In this document: positions 11,100 to 22,042 of the stretch, piece by piece
How the letters are laid out: each line of letters starts with the position of its first letter
Position numbering within the stretch: the first letter of the stretch is position 1
From: Cryptomeria japonica
Lineage: Eukaryota; Streptophyta; Pinopsida; Cupressales; Cupressaceae
Reading direction: 5' to 3'
NCBI RefSeq assembly: GCF_030272615.1
Contig: NC_081405.1
Coordinates: forward strand, 606,766,677-606,830,676
Length of the DNA: 64,000 nt
Program-made: the position numbers and the translations under genes
The notes under the pieces: model-generated
What the model was told of the DNA's origin: nothing
The model's input: the letters and a program-made list of their open reading frames with translations, nothing else
The model's database searches: none

Positions 11100-12230
11100 G
11101 CATGGTCATATGCAGACATGCCTGGTCTCGATCCTGATTTAGTCATGCATCACCTCATTGTAGCAGAAGGAGCCAAACCTGTCAAGTAGAAGCTTTGCAA
11201 GATGCATCCCCAGATTGCAGTACTCGTCAAAGAAGAACTTAAGAAAGTACTACATGTTGGTTTTATTAGACCAATTGATTATGCAGATTGGATATCTAAT
11301 ATTGTGCCTATTAGCAAACCAAATGGGGGCATCCGTATCTATACTAACTTCAGAGATCTAAACAAGGCATGTCCTAAAGATGACTTCCCCCTACCAAACA
11401 TTGACATCATAGTGGACCTAACAGCAGGACATGTCATGCTTTCACTCATGGATGGCTTTTCAGGGTACAATTAGATAAAGATCACACTAGAGGATCAACA
11501 TAAGATAGCCTTCACATGTCCATGGGGAACATACTACTGGAATGTAATGCCTTTTGGTCTAAAGAATGTAGGAGCGACCTATCAAAGAGAAATGACCACC
11601 ATCTTCCATGATATGATCCATACTATAATGGAAGATTATGTTGATGACTTACTAGCAAAATCACTAACAAGAGAAGGTCATATGGAAATATTAGAGAAAA
11701 TCTTTAACAGACTGGAACAATATCATGTTCGACTCAACCCAAAGAAATATGTCTTTGGAGTAACCTCCAGGAAGCTTATAGGATACATTGTCTCAAGCAA
11801 AGGCATTGAGGTTGACCCAACAAAAGTCAAGGCACTCATGGACATGCCACCACCAAAGAACATCAGTCAACTAAGGACACTACAAGGATGGCTACAATCC
11901 ATCCGAAGATTCATTGCACAACTGGCAGATAAGTGTCACCCATTTACACACCTTTTACACAAGAACATCCGCTTTCAATGGGATACTAGATGCCAACAAG
12001 CATTCTAGATGCTTAAAGACTATCTCATGAATATACCATTGTTGATCCCACCAGATCCGAGTAAGCCTCTACTACTCTATATATCAGCAACCAATACAAC
12101 ATTGGGTGTACAATTGACACAACACAATGCAGAAGGGAAATAGTGTGTTGTTTACTACATCTCTCACACACTGGTTGGCTATGAACTCAATTACACACCT
12201 ATTGAGTGAGCTTTCCTAGCAGTAATCTTG
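11100..12230 (+). pseudogene. element A reverse transcriptase and RNase H
   Basis: Motifs in order: MPGLDPDLVMHHL, KMHPQIAVLVKEELKKVL, ISKPNGGIRIYTNFRDLNKACPKDDFPLP, SLMDGFSGYN, MPFGLKNVGATYQR, and the catalytic EDYVDDLLAKS near 11630. The RNase H follows from about 12030 (LLLYISATNTTLGVQL). In-frame TAG stops at 11472 (after GYN) and 12006, and another TAG near 12141, break it, while catalytic YVDD is kept. It copies element RNA into DNA in the particle. The length fits a normal Ty3/gypsy RT. Confidence 0.93.
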
Positions 12231-12935
12231 GCAACTACTAAACTGAGGCACTATCTATTAACACATAAAGTACAACTCATTGCAAAGATTGATCCACTAA
12301 AGTACTTACTAAGCAAAGCAGCATTGACAGGCCACTTGGCCAAATGGGTGATGATTCTAAGTGAATTTGACATCGAGTACATGAACCGTAAGGCTATCAA
12401 GGGCCAATTTATTGCAGATCAGTTGATCGCTACTCCCCTCATAGGCAATCATCCTCTCATTTCCAATTTTCCAGATGAAGAGATATTTATGATCACAACA
12501 GCACAACCATGGAAACTATACTGTGATGGTTCATACACTAGGCATGGCTCGGGGCCAGGCATTTTGTTTATCACACCTCAAGGTGGAAGCATCCTGAAGT
12601 CTTACAGACTCACATTTCCATGCACAAACAACATAGCAGAATATGAGGCCCTGATCATAGAACTCCGACTGGCCATACAATGGAAGTTACAAGAACTACA
12701 AGTATATGGTGACTCCAAGCTAGTCATTCGACAAGCAATAGATGAATATCAGACCAAGGATGATAAACTCATGTCGTACAAACAAATGGTGAACAAATTA
12801 AAGGCATCGTTCACTACTATCACCTTTGAGCAACTACCCAGAGATCAGAATCGAGTTGCTAATGCTATGGCTACCATCGCATCTCTCCTAGATCTTCCAC
12901 AGAATTCAACACGCTATGAGTTCTTGGTAGAATAG
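12228..12935 (+). pseudogene. element A RNase H end and archaeal-type second RNase H
   Basis: The first half finishes the normal RNase H connection (LRHYLLTHKVQLIAKIDPLKYLL, GHLAKWVMILSEFDIEY). From about 12510 a second RNase H begins: WKLYCDGSYT, NNIAEYEALI, VYGDSKLVIRQ and a final NRVANAMATIASLL. The first three acidic residues of the active site are kept; the fourth, normally in an ADALA-type motif, is N here. Ends with a TAG that joins to integrase (LWIP...). This extra RNase H is the hallmark of the Tat/Ogre group. It is open over 235 codons. Confidence 0.92.
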
Positions 12936-13998
12936 CTTTGGATTCCCGCTTATGATATCCCTAAATCTGAGATGATATGTCACCTTATCGATTCTGAATC
13001 CCCATGGTATGGTGAGTTCTACACCTACCTCCGCGATCACACCCTTCCTCCTAACCAATGGAATAACCAACGTAAAACCTTCATTCGCCAATCCGCTTGA
13101 GATACCATTATTATTGAAACCTTATACCGATGTAGTCTTGATGGTACTCTCCTTCGATGACCTTGTGGGTAAAATCCATCCATCTTCATCCAATGGCTAT
13201 AAGTTCATCATTATCGCTACCGAATACTTCACAAAGTGGATCGAAGTTGTTCCACTTACCCAAGTCACCGGCAAGTAGATCGCCTCATTCATCCTTAATT
13301 ACATCATCGGCCAGTATGGTGTACCCATGTCCATCATCACAAATAACGGTCTTCCTTTTAAGAATCAAGATGTCTGTGAGCTCTGTGAGAAGTTTCATAT
13401 CCAACACCGCTTTTCCACTCCCTATTACCCACAAGGAAATGGTCAGACCAAAGCATCAAACAAGAACATATTGAGAATCCTCAAGAAGACAGTCAATGAT
13501 GCCAATCATGATTGGCATGTTCAATTGAATCCAGCACTATGGGCATATCAAACTAGCATTTGAACCCCTACAGGTGCAAATCCCTACTCACTGGTCTATG
13601 GTGCAGAAGCTATCCTTCCTATTGAGGTTGAGATACCATCTCTATGGGTTTCCTTGCATAATCTCATCGATGATGAAGCATACAGAGTCTCATGTCTCCA
13701 AGATTTAGAGCTACTTGATGAGAAATGACAAGCTGCATACAATCACCTCAAGGCCTATCAACAGCACATGAGCAAAAGCTATAATCATTAGGAAGACCTC
13801 GTACATTTGAGGTAGGTGATCTTGCTCTTCAAGAGAATCCTCATAACCAACCAAACAAAGAACATCAAGGAAAGTTTGAATCAAATTGGTTGGGTCCATA
13901 TGTTATCACTATTGTATTTGGGTCTGAGGCATATCAGTTGGCTACGTTCGAAGGAGAACCACTAGCAGATCTGATCAATAGCATGCACCTCAAATAGT
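12936..13998 (+). pseudogene. element A integrase, deleted and catalytically dead
   Basis: After PWYGEFYTYLRDHTLPP and YRCSLDGTLLR the sequence jumps directly to DLVGKIHPSSSNGYKF, so the zinc-binding HHCC region is deleted near 13155. The core keeps the first Asp (DLVG). The second motif reads ITNNG where ITDNG is expected, and the third reads GQTKASNK where GQAEASNK is usual, so two of three catalytic acids are gone. Stops at 13276 (TAG) and 13561 (TGA) and later shifts add to the damage. The C-terminal part (LVYGAEAILPIEVEIPSLWVS, then GPYVIT) ends with LINSMHLK and a stop at 13998. Integrase would insert the cDNA. Confidence 0.9.
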
Positions 13999-16640
13999 TT
14001 TATACCTAAAGTTGCACAGATCATCAGGCTCCCATACATTCTGGAAAAACACCAAAAACATTCAGATAAATGTCCTGAAGAAAATACAAAAAAATCATGC
14101 ATCCAAACGGTGAACAACCACTCTGGTAGCACCTTGGGTGAGTACGATGGTGAAAACCTGGCAAACAAGCACCACTTGTAAAGGCTATATCTCCATTGCC
14201 TTTCAAACTTGTTGCAATCACATTCACTACATTCACTCATCCATCAGTCCAAAACCATGGCTTGTTATTGATCTGCAAACAAGGATAGTACTCCATGCGT
14301 CTTGCATCCCGCTTTTTCACAATCACGTCTAAACTGGGAGCAATGCCCTTAATCTAGTTGATGGAAGTGGATTCTATATATTTTTGTGATTCATTGAGTT
14401 CTTCATTCAAAAACTATCTCAAAAAATCCAAAAACATTCAAAACAATCATCAAAATACCAAAAACATTGAAAAACACTCATCAAAATCCAAAAACATCAA
14501 AAATCAATCAAAAACATGGCAATGCTTTGTACATACGAATCCAAGCAGATACCAAACAAATATTGTGAAATACTCAAACGATGACCACTTATCCGATCAA
14601 CCAAACAATCAACAATTGACATGCAAACTATCTTAGCAAGGATGCATCCTTCTTTACCAAAACAAAGACATGATAACATTTTTCTTGACAAGGAAATTCT
14701 GTTTAAAGCTATCAAGTACTTGGTTAGATTTGTAGGTTATTTATTCATATATATCAGGTTCCTACACTACTCCGAGATATCCACAAGTGATTAGAGTAGC
14801 CAGGATGGTTCCTGAGCAATTTTTTTATGTCTTCTGCAAATTATTCCGATGAAGTACTGGGGCATGTCCTAATGGTGTCTATGTGGGAAGTTCACTAATC
14901 TACGTGATCATATGCAAAATATAGTCATGGATCACTATGGCTTGCTGACTACAGCGTATACCTTGACCATATGAGCATGAACCATTATCGAGGGTCCATA
15001 TTCTTTATTCTTTATTTATGTTGTTTGTTTGCAGGTACAATGCTCCATCCTTGGTTCCTACTACCTCATCCAAGATTCAATATTATCCTACTCAATGATG
15101 AAAATAAAAGCACTATGGATCGTCATTCTATCTCATTTGTTTATATTGCATTCCGTTGCATGTCACCCATCCATTTACTCATTCATTATTCATATGCATG
15201 GTTTTGTATGCAAGTGTGAACAAAGTTAATATGAGAAGTTATGTGAAAATTGAATTGGTGTTGGATACAATCATGACAGAGTACTCTGATACATCATCGA
15301 TGCATCATGCAAATTCTACACAACCTAGCGTTCATCTATCATAATTACATCTTCATCATTACATTTAGTTGCATTTGCATAGATTGCATTTCATATCATT
15401 TAGTTGCATTTAACTACATATAGTTCATTATCATTTATTGGCATTAGTCTCATTATATCATTTCATCATTACATAATCATGACATTTAGATTCATTTATA
15501 TGATAAAATTATCCTTGTTTACATTACTATCATTATTAGCCATTACTATGCATTCTTTTTATGTCAGTTATCGATCATCATTTATCATCAGTTAAACATG
15601 TGTGTACCATACATTTGTTTAGATTCCCATAGTTGCATGCATTTATTTATCTATCCATTAGTTAAGTGCATTCATTTATCCATTTAGTATATTCTTATAT
15701 TCATTTCATTTCATTTAGGATTCATTACAAATGCATTCATTATCCTTTTAATTACATTAAGGTGCAATTATTCGTTACCCATGAGTTGCATTATCATTAC
15801 ATTGTCATTTCACTTCATCATATTTTTCGCTATTTAGAATCATAACAAAACCAGTTGTTGCCACATAGGTTCATACATTATATATCTGCATTCATTTAGA
15901 AATCATCATTTAAACATTTTTACTTTACATTTGTTTATTCATATCACACTCATCTAACAAACATCTAGATGCATTTACATACATAAATCATTCATTTAAC
16001 GCATTATATCATAACATCATTACCTATCATTTCCTCATTATCTCATCAACATAAAATCCAAAGTACCATCATAATCATCATTTCATTATGCATATATAAT
16101 CATCATCATGAAGCATTAACATCAATAAATCATGCATATCAACCTGCATCCACATGTTAGCATCACATCATAAAATATGCATATAGGCATCATGCAAAAA
16201 TAAATCATCATGAAACATGCAATAAGATCATCATATAGTAAGTACAAGCATCCCTCTAAGCAAAAAATCATAAGATCGTCATCCTGCATAAGCATCCATA
16301 CATATCATCAAAATACATATCAACAAAAACATATGGGATCTCCTCATATATCATCTCATATCACCAAAAACATACATGTATCAGAGTACAATGAAGTCCA
16401 AAATATTGGCTACCAAGAGCCATCCAAGACGCAATCCAAAATGACAATGTAAAAGCATACAAAATTCTCTCTCATATGCCACTCTGACCGGATGTTGTAC
16501 CACGATCACCACCTGCTCCCCCACTCCCCCCCCCCCCCGCACCACCTAATCTATCTCTCTGTGGAGGACCCATCACACCCCCACTGCTCTACATCCTCAA
16601 AGACCGCTTTGATTTCTCCCGATGCATATGTGAATAACTT
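13999..16640. other. element A 3' non-coding region, low complexity
   Basis: About 2.6 kb without a supported gene. 14400-14520 is rich in CAAAAACATT-type units. 15350-16450 is dominated by CAT, ATCATT and ATTTA units. A run of 13 C is at 16526-16538, which may already belong to the Gly-coding tail of the antisense gene. Confidence 0.6.
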
Positions 16641-16649
16641 AGTGCCCGT

Positions 16650-18540
16650 CGACTAGATGGCACCTCCTACTCATATAGGCCCCTCCAGTAATCCACCTCT
16701 GCACCTGCTCTTCATACCTCCCTCACCAATGCATCCACATAAGGCCCTTGTCCCTGCACTCCCTCTAAGGTCTGCACTCTCCCCTATAACTAGATCACCC
16801 TATCCATGGCCTGATCTCTCTCCCGCAGCACTACACTCAGCTCTGACTCTCATGCAAACAGTGCACATCTCTAGCTGCTACCTCTACCTCCATATCCTCG
16901 AGCTAAGACTGCAAAAATAGTATCATATGATCCCACATATCTCCACCTGTAGCTCCCTCCCCCATATCCATAGGTGCCTCTCTAGTGGCTCCCTCCCCTG
17001 TATCCATAGGTTCCTGTCCCTCACCTACATCCCTACCACCTAATCTCATGCCTCCCTACATCAAAGGTCCCTATGATAGCCGCAAAGGCTTCCCACCTCT
17101 CCCTCTCCACTGTAATCATCCACCACCCCCCAATCCACCACCTCCTCCAAAATCCCCACTCCCTCCTCCTCCTCCTCCATCACCACCTCCTTCGTCCCCA
17201 CCACTACCATCCCCTCTCCCTCATCCACCTACCACTCTGCAACCTCCTCTCCTCCTCCGTCTTCATCCCCTATCCTACTCAAAATCTAGAATTGGCTCTG
17301 TTGGATCTGATATTCGAGGAATCGGACGAGCTGCCATGTACTGCGTGTACTCATCTGACACCCCTACATCTACTACCCCCAGCCTCCTCTACCATGGTCT
17401 TTCCTATAAGGTGCGGAACTCTACCAATGCCTAATCATAAGGTAAAACTGGCCCCCAGAGGTACCTCTCTCGTACCACCCATGCATACTCTCTCGTACCA
17501 CTAGGCAATCCCTATCGCCGCCCAAACTGTCTCAAATGGTTTTTCTACTTCACTAGTTGCTGGTGGTACTGTTTCCTTATGTACCTGTTCCTATTGTTGT
17601 TGTTCCTATTTCGGAAACTTTGCCAGGAAGTTGTCTCTCCACATTGTAGGTTTTCCTACCAATGAGGTATCGTGTCATGAACACATATGGCAACGCCTCT
17701 ACATCATCCTCCCAAGGCTCACACTCAATATATGACCTCCAGATCACTATATCCAAATCATCTAGTGCCTGTCGCCACCACTCTAACTTCCCCAGGTGGG
17801 GCTGACTCATCATACCTCCATACATATATACATACGGTTGGTCCACTACTCAGAATCTCAGACTCACTGGTCGAGTAACAGGTAAGTTCTCCCATGCCCA
17901 AATATGCAGCAATGTGATCCCCACCCTCAATGAGCTCACCCCTCAGTATGCTACCTCATGAAGATCTCAATACAGGTGCGATAGCACACACGGTCCCCAT
18001 ACAAACCAAGTCCCCTCTGTAATCATCAGCTTGATCACCTAACCCCACCCAACGGCAAGTCCATCCGATCGTCGATCTGGAAATAGCAGTCCCCCAACAA
18101 TCCCTAATAGCACTGCTGGTAAAGGCTCATATAAGGCTGCTATATCCTCCCAGGCTATCGATCTATCATCAATGAAGACATCCTCTTCAAAAAATCTATA
18201 CATTATTGTTGTCCCCCACGCTCGGTCATACGTCACCAGCTCTCCTCGAATAGGAATGTGCAGGATGCACCATACATCCTTTAGTGTGACTGTCATCTCC
18301 CCCTAAACTAAGTGAAACATGCATGTCTCACTATGCCATCGCTCTACCAATGTTGTGATCAACCCACGATTCATCCGAATCACGGGCATATACATAGCAT
18401 CATACAGGTCTGTCGCTGCAATGCAATCCACCTCAGCCTCTGTCAATCGATTACGCAGCACCTGTGTGGCGGGATGTCTCTCACGCATCTGTAAGACGCA
18501 AAGATCCTCCTACACATGTGCATCAACCATCACCATCAGT
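16650..18540 (-). pseudogene. antisense plant-mobile-domain (PMD) gene of element A
   Basis: Read on the minus strand from about 18535. Segments 18488-18303, 18296-18039 and 17846-17577 share one frame and give typical PMD motifs in order: GLITTLVERWHSETCMFHL, GEMTVTLKDVWCILHIPIRGE, LPAVLLGIVGGLLFPDRRSD, GLAVGWG, FVWGPCVLSHLY, HIWAWENLPVTRP and HLGKLEWWRQALDDLD. TAG stops at 18303 and 18039 and other stops break it. The tail at 17430-16990 reads as Gly-rich on this strand. PMD proteins derive from transposons and some host copies act in gene silencing, but the role here is unknown. A TATA box and motif cluster lie upstream. Confidence 0.85.
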
Positions 18541-18806
18541 TGTTTTGTTTCAAACTTTCTTAATTTTAAACCTAAACTATCAACAGATACTTTGATCAAG
18601 TATCTTCGGGTCTCAACAGGTAAGGAATCATGGCACACCTAAACTACAACAGGCATTTATCCTAATGACCTAAGTCTCATCAGGGCTGTTATGGTTCAAA
18701 ACAACTCTCACCTCACATCTCCATCCATCCATCATTGGCATCAGAAGATTCTTTTTTCAAAACACACTGGGGCATCTATTTTCCTACACAAAAGGGCTAT
18801 TCTGAA
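18541..18806. other. leader of the antisense PMD gene, no gene
   Basis: Sequence between the motif cluster and the first PMD coding segment. An in-frame ATG with a TAG six codons later lies near 18533; the exact start of the protein is not fixed. Confidence 0.4.
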
Positions 18807-19063
18807 TACAACAGCGCTAATATGCTTACAAAAGTGCTAAATCAACAATAGCGCTACATTGACTATACAATAGTGCCACTTCACAACAAACAGTGCTCAA
18901 TCAACTACTCAATAGTGCTACACAAACAAAAGCTCTAAAACAGCTATACCATAGCGCTAGACTTGACAAAAGCGCTACAACCACCATGCAATAGTGCTAT
19001 AGCGGCACAATAGCGCTAATTTAGTTGACAACAGTGCCAAAACACAATTTTAGCGCTATTGTA
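18807..19063 (-). repeat. cluster of about twelve TTAGCGCTATTGTT-like motifs (antisense leader)
   Basis: On the plus strand the copies read as the reverse complement, for example TACAACAGCGCTAA at 18807, CAACAATAGCGCTAC at 18843, GACAAAAGCGCTAC near 18965 and GCACAATAGCGCTAAT near 19005; a single copy (TTTTAGCGCTATTGTAT) at 19048 is in plus orientation. Seen from the antisense PMD gene the motifs run in the same direction as those at 4262-4517 relative to gag-pol. Confidence 0.85.
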
Positions 19064-19304
19064 TTGACTCAACTTGGACTAAACAAAAAAATATCAAAAA
19101 TGCATGAAATTCAAAAATTCAAATTCACATACCGGTGGTCCGTAGTCGTCTGGCGGCTGGAATCATCGGACTCACTCTAAACGGTGCTCTGTTATGGGAA
19201 CTGGCATCCTGACTGCTCCTTGCTCTTCCAAAAAAGTCACTATAAGAGCTCAAATTTCCCTATGGATGTGAATGCACATGAACCTATTTTCACCCCTTTC
19301 CCCT

Positions 19305-19312
19305 CATATATA
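19305..19312 (-). promoter_or_regulatory. candidate TATA box for the antisense PMD gene
   Basis: TATATATG on the minus strand, about 240 bp before the motif cluster and about 770 bp before the first PMD coding segment. Only sequence and position support it. Confidence 0.35.
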
Positions 19313-19610
19313 CCCTTCGTCGTAACCCTAATTTTCCCCAACTCACCGTTGTGGTCCCCGTAAAATTCCCGAGCCTCCCATTTCTTCATTTTATCTTCAA
19401 TTTCTTCTATTTTTCACCAGTATTGCTAAAATCTTCTCTTCTACCACCCCGCTAATTTTCATTCTTTTTCGAGAGATTGCCCGATTTTTTGAAATTTTTC
19501 AGCCCATCTTTCGAGGGGGCATACCACCCATTCAATTAACATTTTATGGGGTATATTTCTTCACACCTATTTTTCTTTCTTTAAAACGATGCGATAAACT
19601 GCACCGTCTC

Positions 19611-19623
19611 AAAGAGGGGCAAA
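19611..19623 (+). other. polypurine tract of element A
   Basis: AAAGAGGGGCAAA directly precedes the 3' LTR start. Confidence 0.8.
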
Positions 19624-21050
19624 TGTAGTCACATAAATCTGTCCATTTTAATTAAATAAATATTTGTTATTTATTTGATTAAAAACCCACTAGCCATCAA
19701 CTAATTAAATTAATATTTAATTAATTCATCTTCAAACATTCTCCTATTAATTAAATAAATTATTCAATTTATTTTAATTAATTTGTTAAACCAAAATCCA
19801 TAATCAATTAAATGAATAAATTCTATTTATTTCATTCAATCCCCTTTCCTATTTTAAATAAATTAAATAAAACATTTATTTAAATCATTAAATCCCACCC
19901 CCCCCCCCCCCCACTTGCATTCTCCTAAAAATGTAACTTGCACCTATTTGTTGAAATAAATGAATTGTATTTCAATAAAAATCCTATTTTCTCTCACCCA
20001 CCAAACTCACTTGCAATCCTAATCCCCTTCTAGATTCTTCTAAACCCCTTCCTAATTAGCCTAATCTATCCTCTAATAATTGTCACATTCCTAAGCAACT
20101 TGAAGTCACTTCTCAAAGACTCCAAAGTCTTTGAAAAGCATTTAATGCTTTGTGTGTTCAACAAGCTAACCTCTAAAGTCTTACAAACCACTAATGGCTC
20201 TTACATGACCATTTATGGTTAACCCCTAACTCAACCCTCATGTGACCCATGTGTCTTCTCAAGCATTTATTGATTTGACCATGGTTATCTCTTTAACCTT
20301 TGCACAAGAGTTTATCCATTGGATAAAAGCATTATTCTTTGAATAATTAATTTATTCACTCAACCCAACCTTGACTTTAACTCCCAAGTTAACCCTCAGA
20401 TCATGCCAAGCATTTAATGCTTCTTTCCTCTCCTCTCAACCCCTCTCATGTTGACACTTGTCATCCTAGGATTTGGTTGAAAGTCCTCACATAGATTGAA
20501 TATCATTCAATCCTGACCCTTGTTGAGATTACTCAATCTCAACCATCCATTGCTCCATTTTTCCTATAAATAGAGCCCATTTCTTCATAATCCAGATCCT
20601 AAAAACTTGTATGCATTTAACCTATAGTGAATTTTAGAGAGCATTTAGCATAAGCATTTACATTCACTCTTTTGGACTAAAATCAACACTAGATTAGACC
20701 ATAATCTCATTTCTAGTTTGTTCATGTTTGCATTTCATGAGCTTTTTATTTCATAATCTTGAATCTCCATAAGACATCCAAAAATAGTGCAAAAAGCTAC
20801 TGAGAGCTACACTAACTTGGAACTTGGAGAGGAGAGGAACAAGGGAGGAGCAACTATGAGCATCTTGATTAGCATTTGGAGGAGTATAGTTTATCTATTC
20901 TATGTTTGTATGTTTTTTATTTCATGCTTAATATCTCTCTTGATATGCATGTTTAGAACAATCTTTTGTTGCTAACACTAACGTTTGTTTCTTGTGCTTT
21001 TGTGTGTGTTGCCATCAAGCAGATTTTCTAATCTTTTTTGCAGAGCATCA
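19624..21050 (+). repeat. element A 3' LTR
   Basis: Pairs with 2762-4176. It has a C-run of 15 (19898-19912) where the 5' copy has seven. TATA box TATAAATAG at 20565-20573. The small hydrophobic frame at 20787-20975 is open here too. Confidence 0.93.
20787..20975 (+). CDS. small LTR reading frame, second copy
   Basis: Same 62-codon frame as at 3913-4101, starting MQKATESYTNLELGEER. Differences include R to K at residue 19 and changes in the hydrophobic part. As a 3' LTR copy it lies downstream of a TATA box and could be read into flanking DNA. No known homologue; may be chance. Confidence 0.28.
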   Translation: MQKATESYTNLELGEERNKGGATMSILISIWRSIVYLFYVCMFFISCLISLLICMFRTIFCC

Positions 21051-21055
21051 GTTAT
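21051..21055. repeat. target-site duplication GTTAT (right) of element A
   Basis: Matches 2757-2761 exactly. Confidence 0.9.
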
Positions 21056-21293
21056 AATTCAAATGTTCCTTTGAAATAAATTTATAATTAATTTATCTAT
21101 TATTACATTTAATTTTTTAAATGTATTAAATGTGGTATTAAAGCATTATAATAAATAATAAATTAAATTTTCTTACTAACAAGATTATTTATTTTAGGTG
21201 AAAAGGTTAATTACATGAGGTTAAACTTTAATATTTGATATATTTAATCCACTGCTAAAATTTAATTAACCATAGAGCAAAAGTACCATCACA
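21056..21293. mobile_element. solo LTR, right part
   Basis: Continuation of 2172-2756 after element A. AT-rich, ending ACCATCACA followed by the TGGTC duplication. Confidence 0.6.
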
Positions 21294-21298
21294 TGGTC
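21294..21298. repeat. target-site duplication TGGTC (right) of solo LTR
   Basis: Matches 2167-2171; preceded by a terminal CA. Confidence 0.65.
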
Positions 21299-22042
21299 AA
21301 GATTCTATAATATTATAAAATTGCAAGGTCCCTTCCCAAGAAACATGTTTTAACACTATTCTAGGGATGGCCACAAGTGAACAAAGACTCTAATTGGGCC
21401 AACCTAGTTAGAAGTCCCAGTAATGATAACATGGAATCTATGGAAGGAAATAAATTCATGAATCTTTAACAAAAAATAATCAAACACTCTAGCAGTAATA
21501 AACAAAATTGAGGTTAGACTATGCAAACACCGAAGCACAAGAGATAGAATCAAGAAAAAGAGATTTTACTCCATGTGACATGAAATAATGCAAACTCATT
21601 GGTCAGAACTAAAAGCACCCCTATTTGGTATCAATGGCATTGGGCCAAACAAGCCAGATTGATCCTGAGGGGGCAATCTTGGGGCCTCAAGAGTGGATTT
21701 TAATCATTAAGAATGACTTGGGTGATCTTTGTTTATGTGAGAGTAGTCAAACTTCCTAATGGCACCAATATCAAAGCTAATTTTGTTGCCTTCCTTGAAG
21801 GGATCAAAGTATGCATTGACAAAAATCTAGAGAAAATTGATATTAAGAGGAACTCATTGGTTGTGGTCCAAGCAATAGTATCAAAACATGTGTGTAGCTG
21901 GAGATCCACAATGTGGATAGAACATATCCAATTTTACCTAAGGAATGTTGATGAGACATATTTAAGCATGTCTATAGAGAAGCAAACCATGCAACAAAGT
22001 ACCTATCTAATAAAGCAATTGATCAAAATGAAAAATACATAA
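21299..22042 (+). pseudogene. LINE (L1-type), right part with RNase H
   Basis: The frame broken at 2171 resumes here (SRFYNIIKLQGPFPRNM), then shows MITWNLWKE and VINKIEV, typical of the segment after zf-RVT in plant LINEs. From about 21640 an RNase H domain follows: DPEGAILG, ANFVAFLEGIKVCIDK, IDIKRNSLVVVQAI and WRSTMWIEHIQFYL. The aspartate expected in a GDS-type motif reads RNS, so the active site is damaged. Stops and shifts occur throughout. The 3' end and a poly(A) tail were not found. Confidence 0.7.

Larger units (their letters stand above)
2762..21050 (+). mobile_element. element A: complete-ended Tat/Ogre-like Ty3/gypsy retrotransposon
   Basis: Two LTRs of 1,415 and 1,427 bp (TGTAGTCACATAAATC start, CAGAGCATCA-type end), a primer-binding site, a polypurine tract and a 5-bp target duplication define an 18,289-bp element. 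Coding order on the plus strand is Gag, protease, G-patch, reverse transcriptase, RNase H, archaeal-type second RNase H and integrase. A long 3' region carries an antisense plant-mobile-domain gene. The second RNase H, the G-patch and the extra antisense gene are traits known from the Tat/Ogre group. It is inactive: frames are broken and integrase has lost key parts. It inserted into a solo LTR that sits in a LINE. Confidence 0.92.

Noticed and set aside
15350-16450. CAT-rich repeats as a possible CRISPR-like or satellite array
   Set aside because: Unit length is not regular and there are no spacers; plain low-complexity sequence.
16985-17504. Proline-rich plus-strand frames
   Set aside because: They are the complement of the Gly-rich tail of the antisense PMD gene; the PMD motifs on the minus strand explain the region better.
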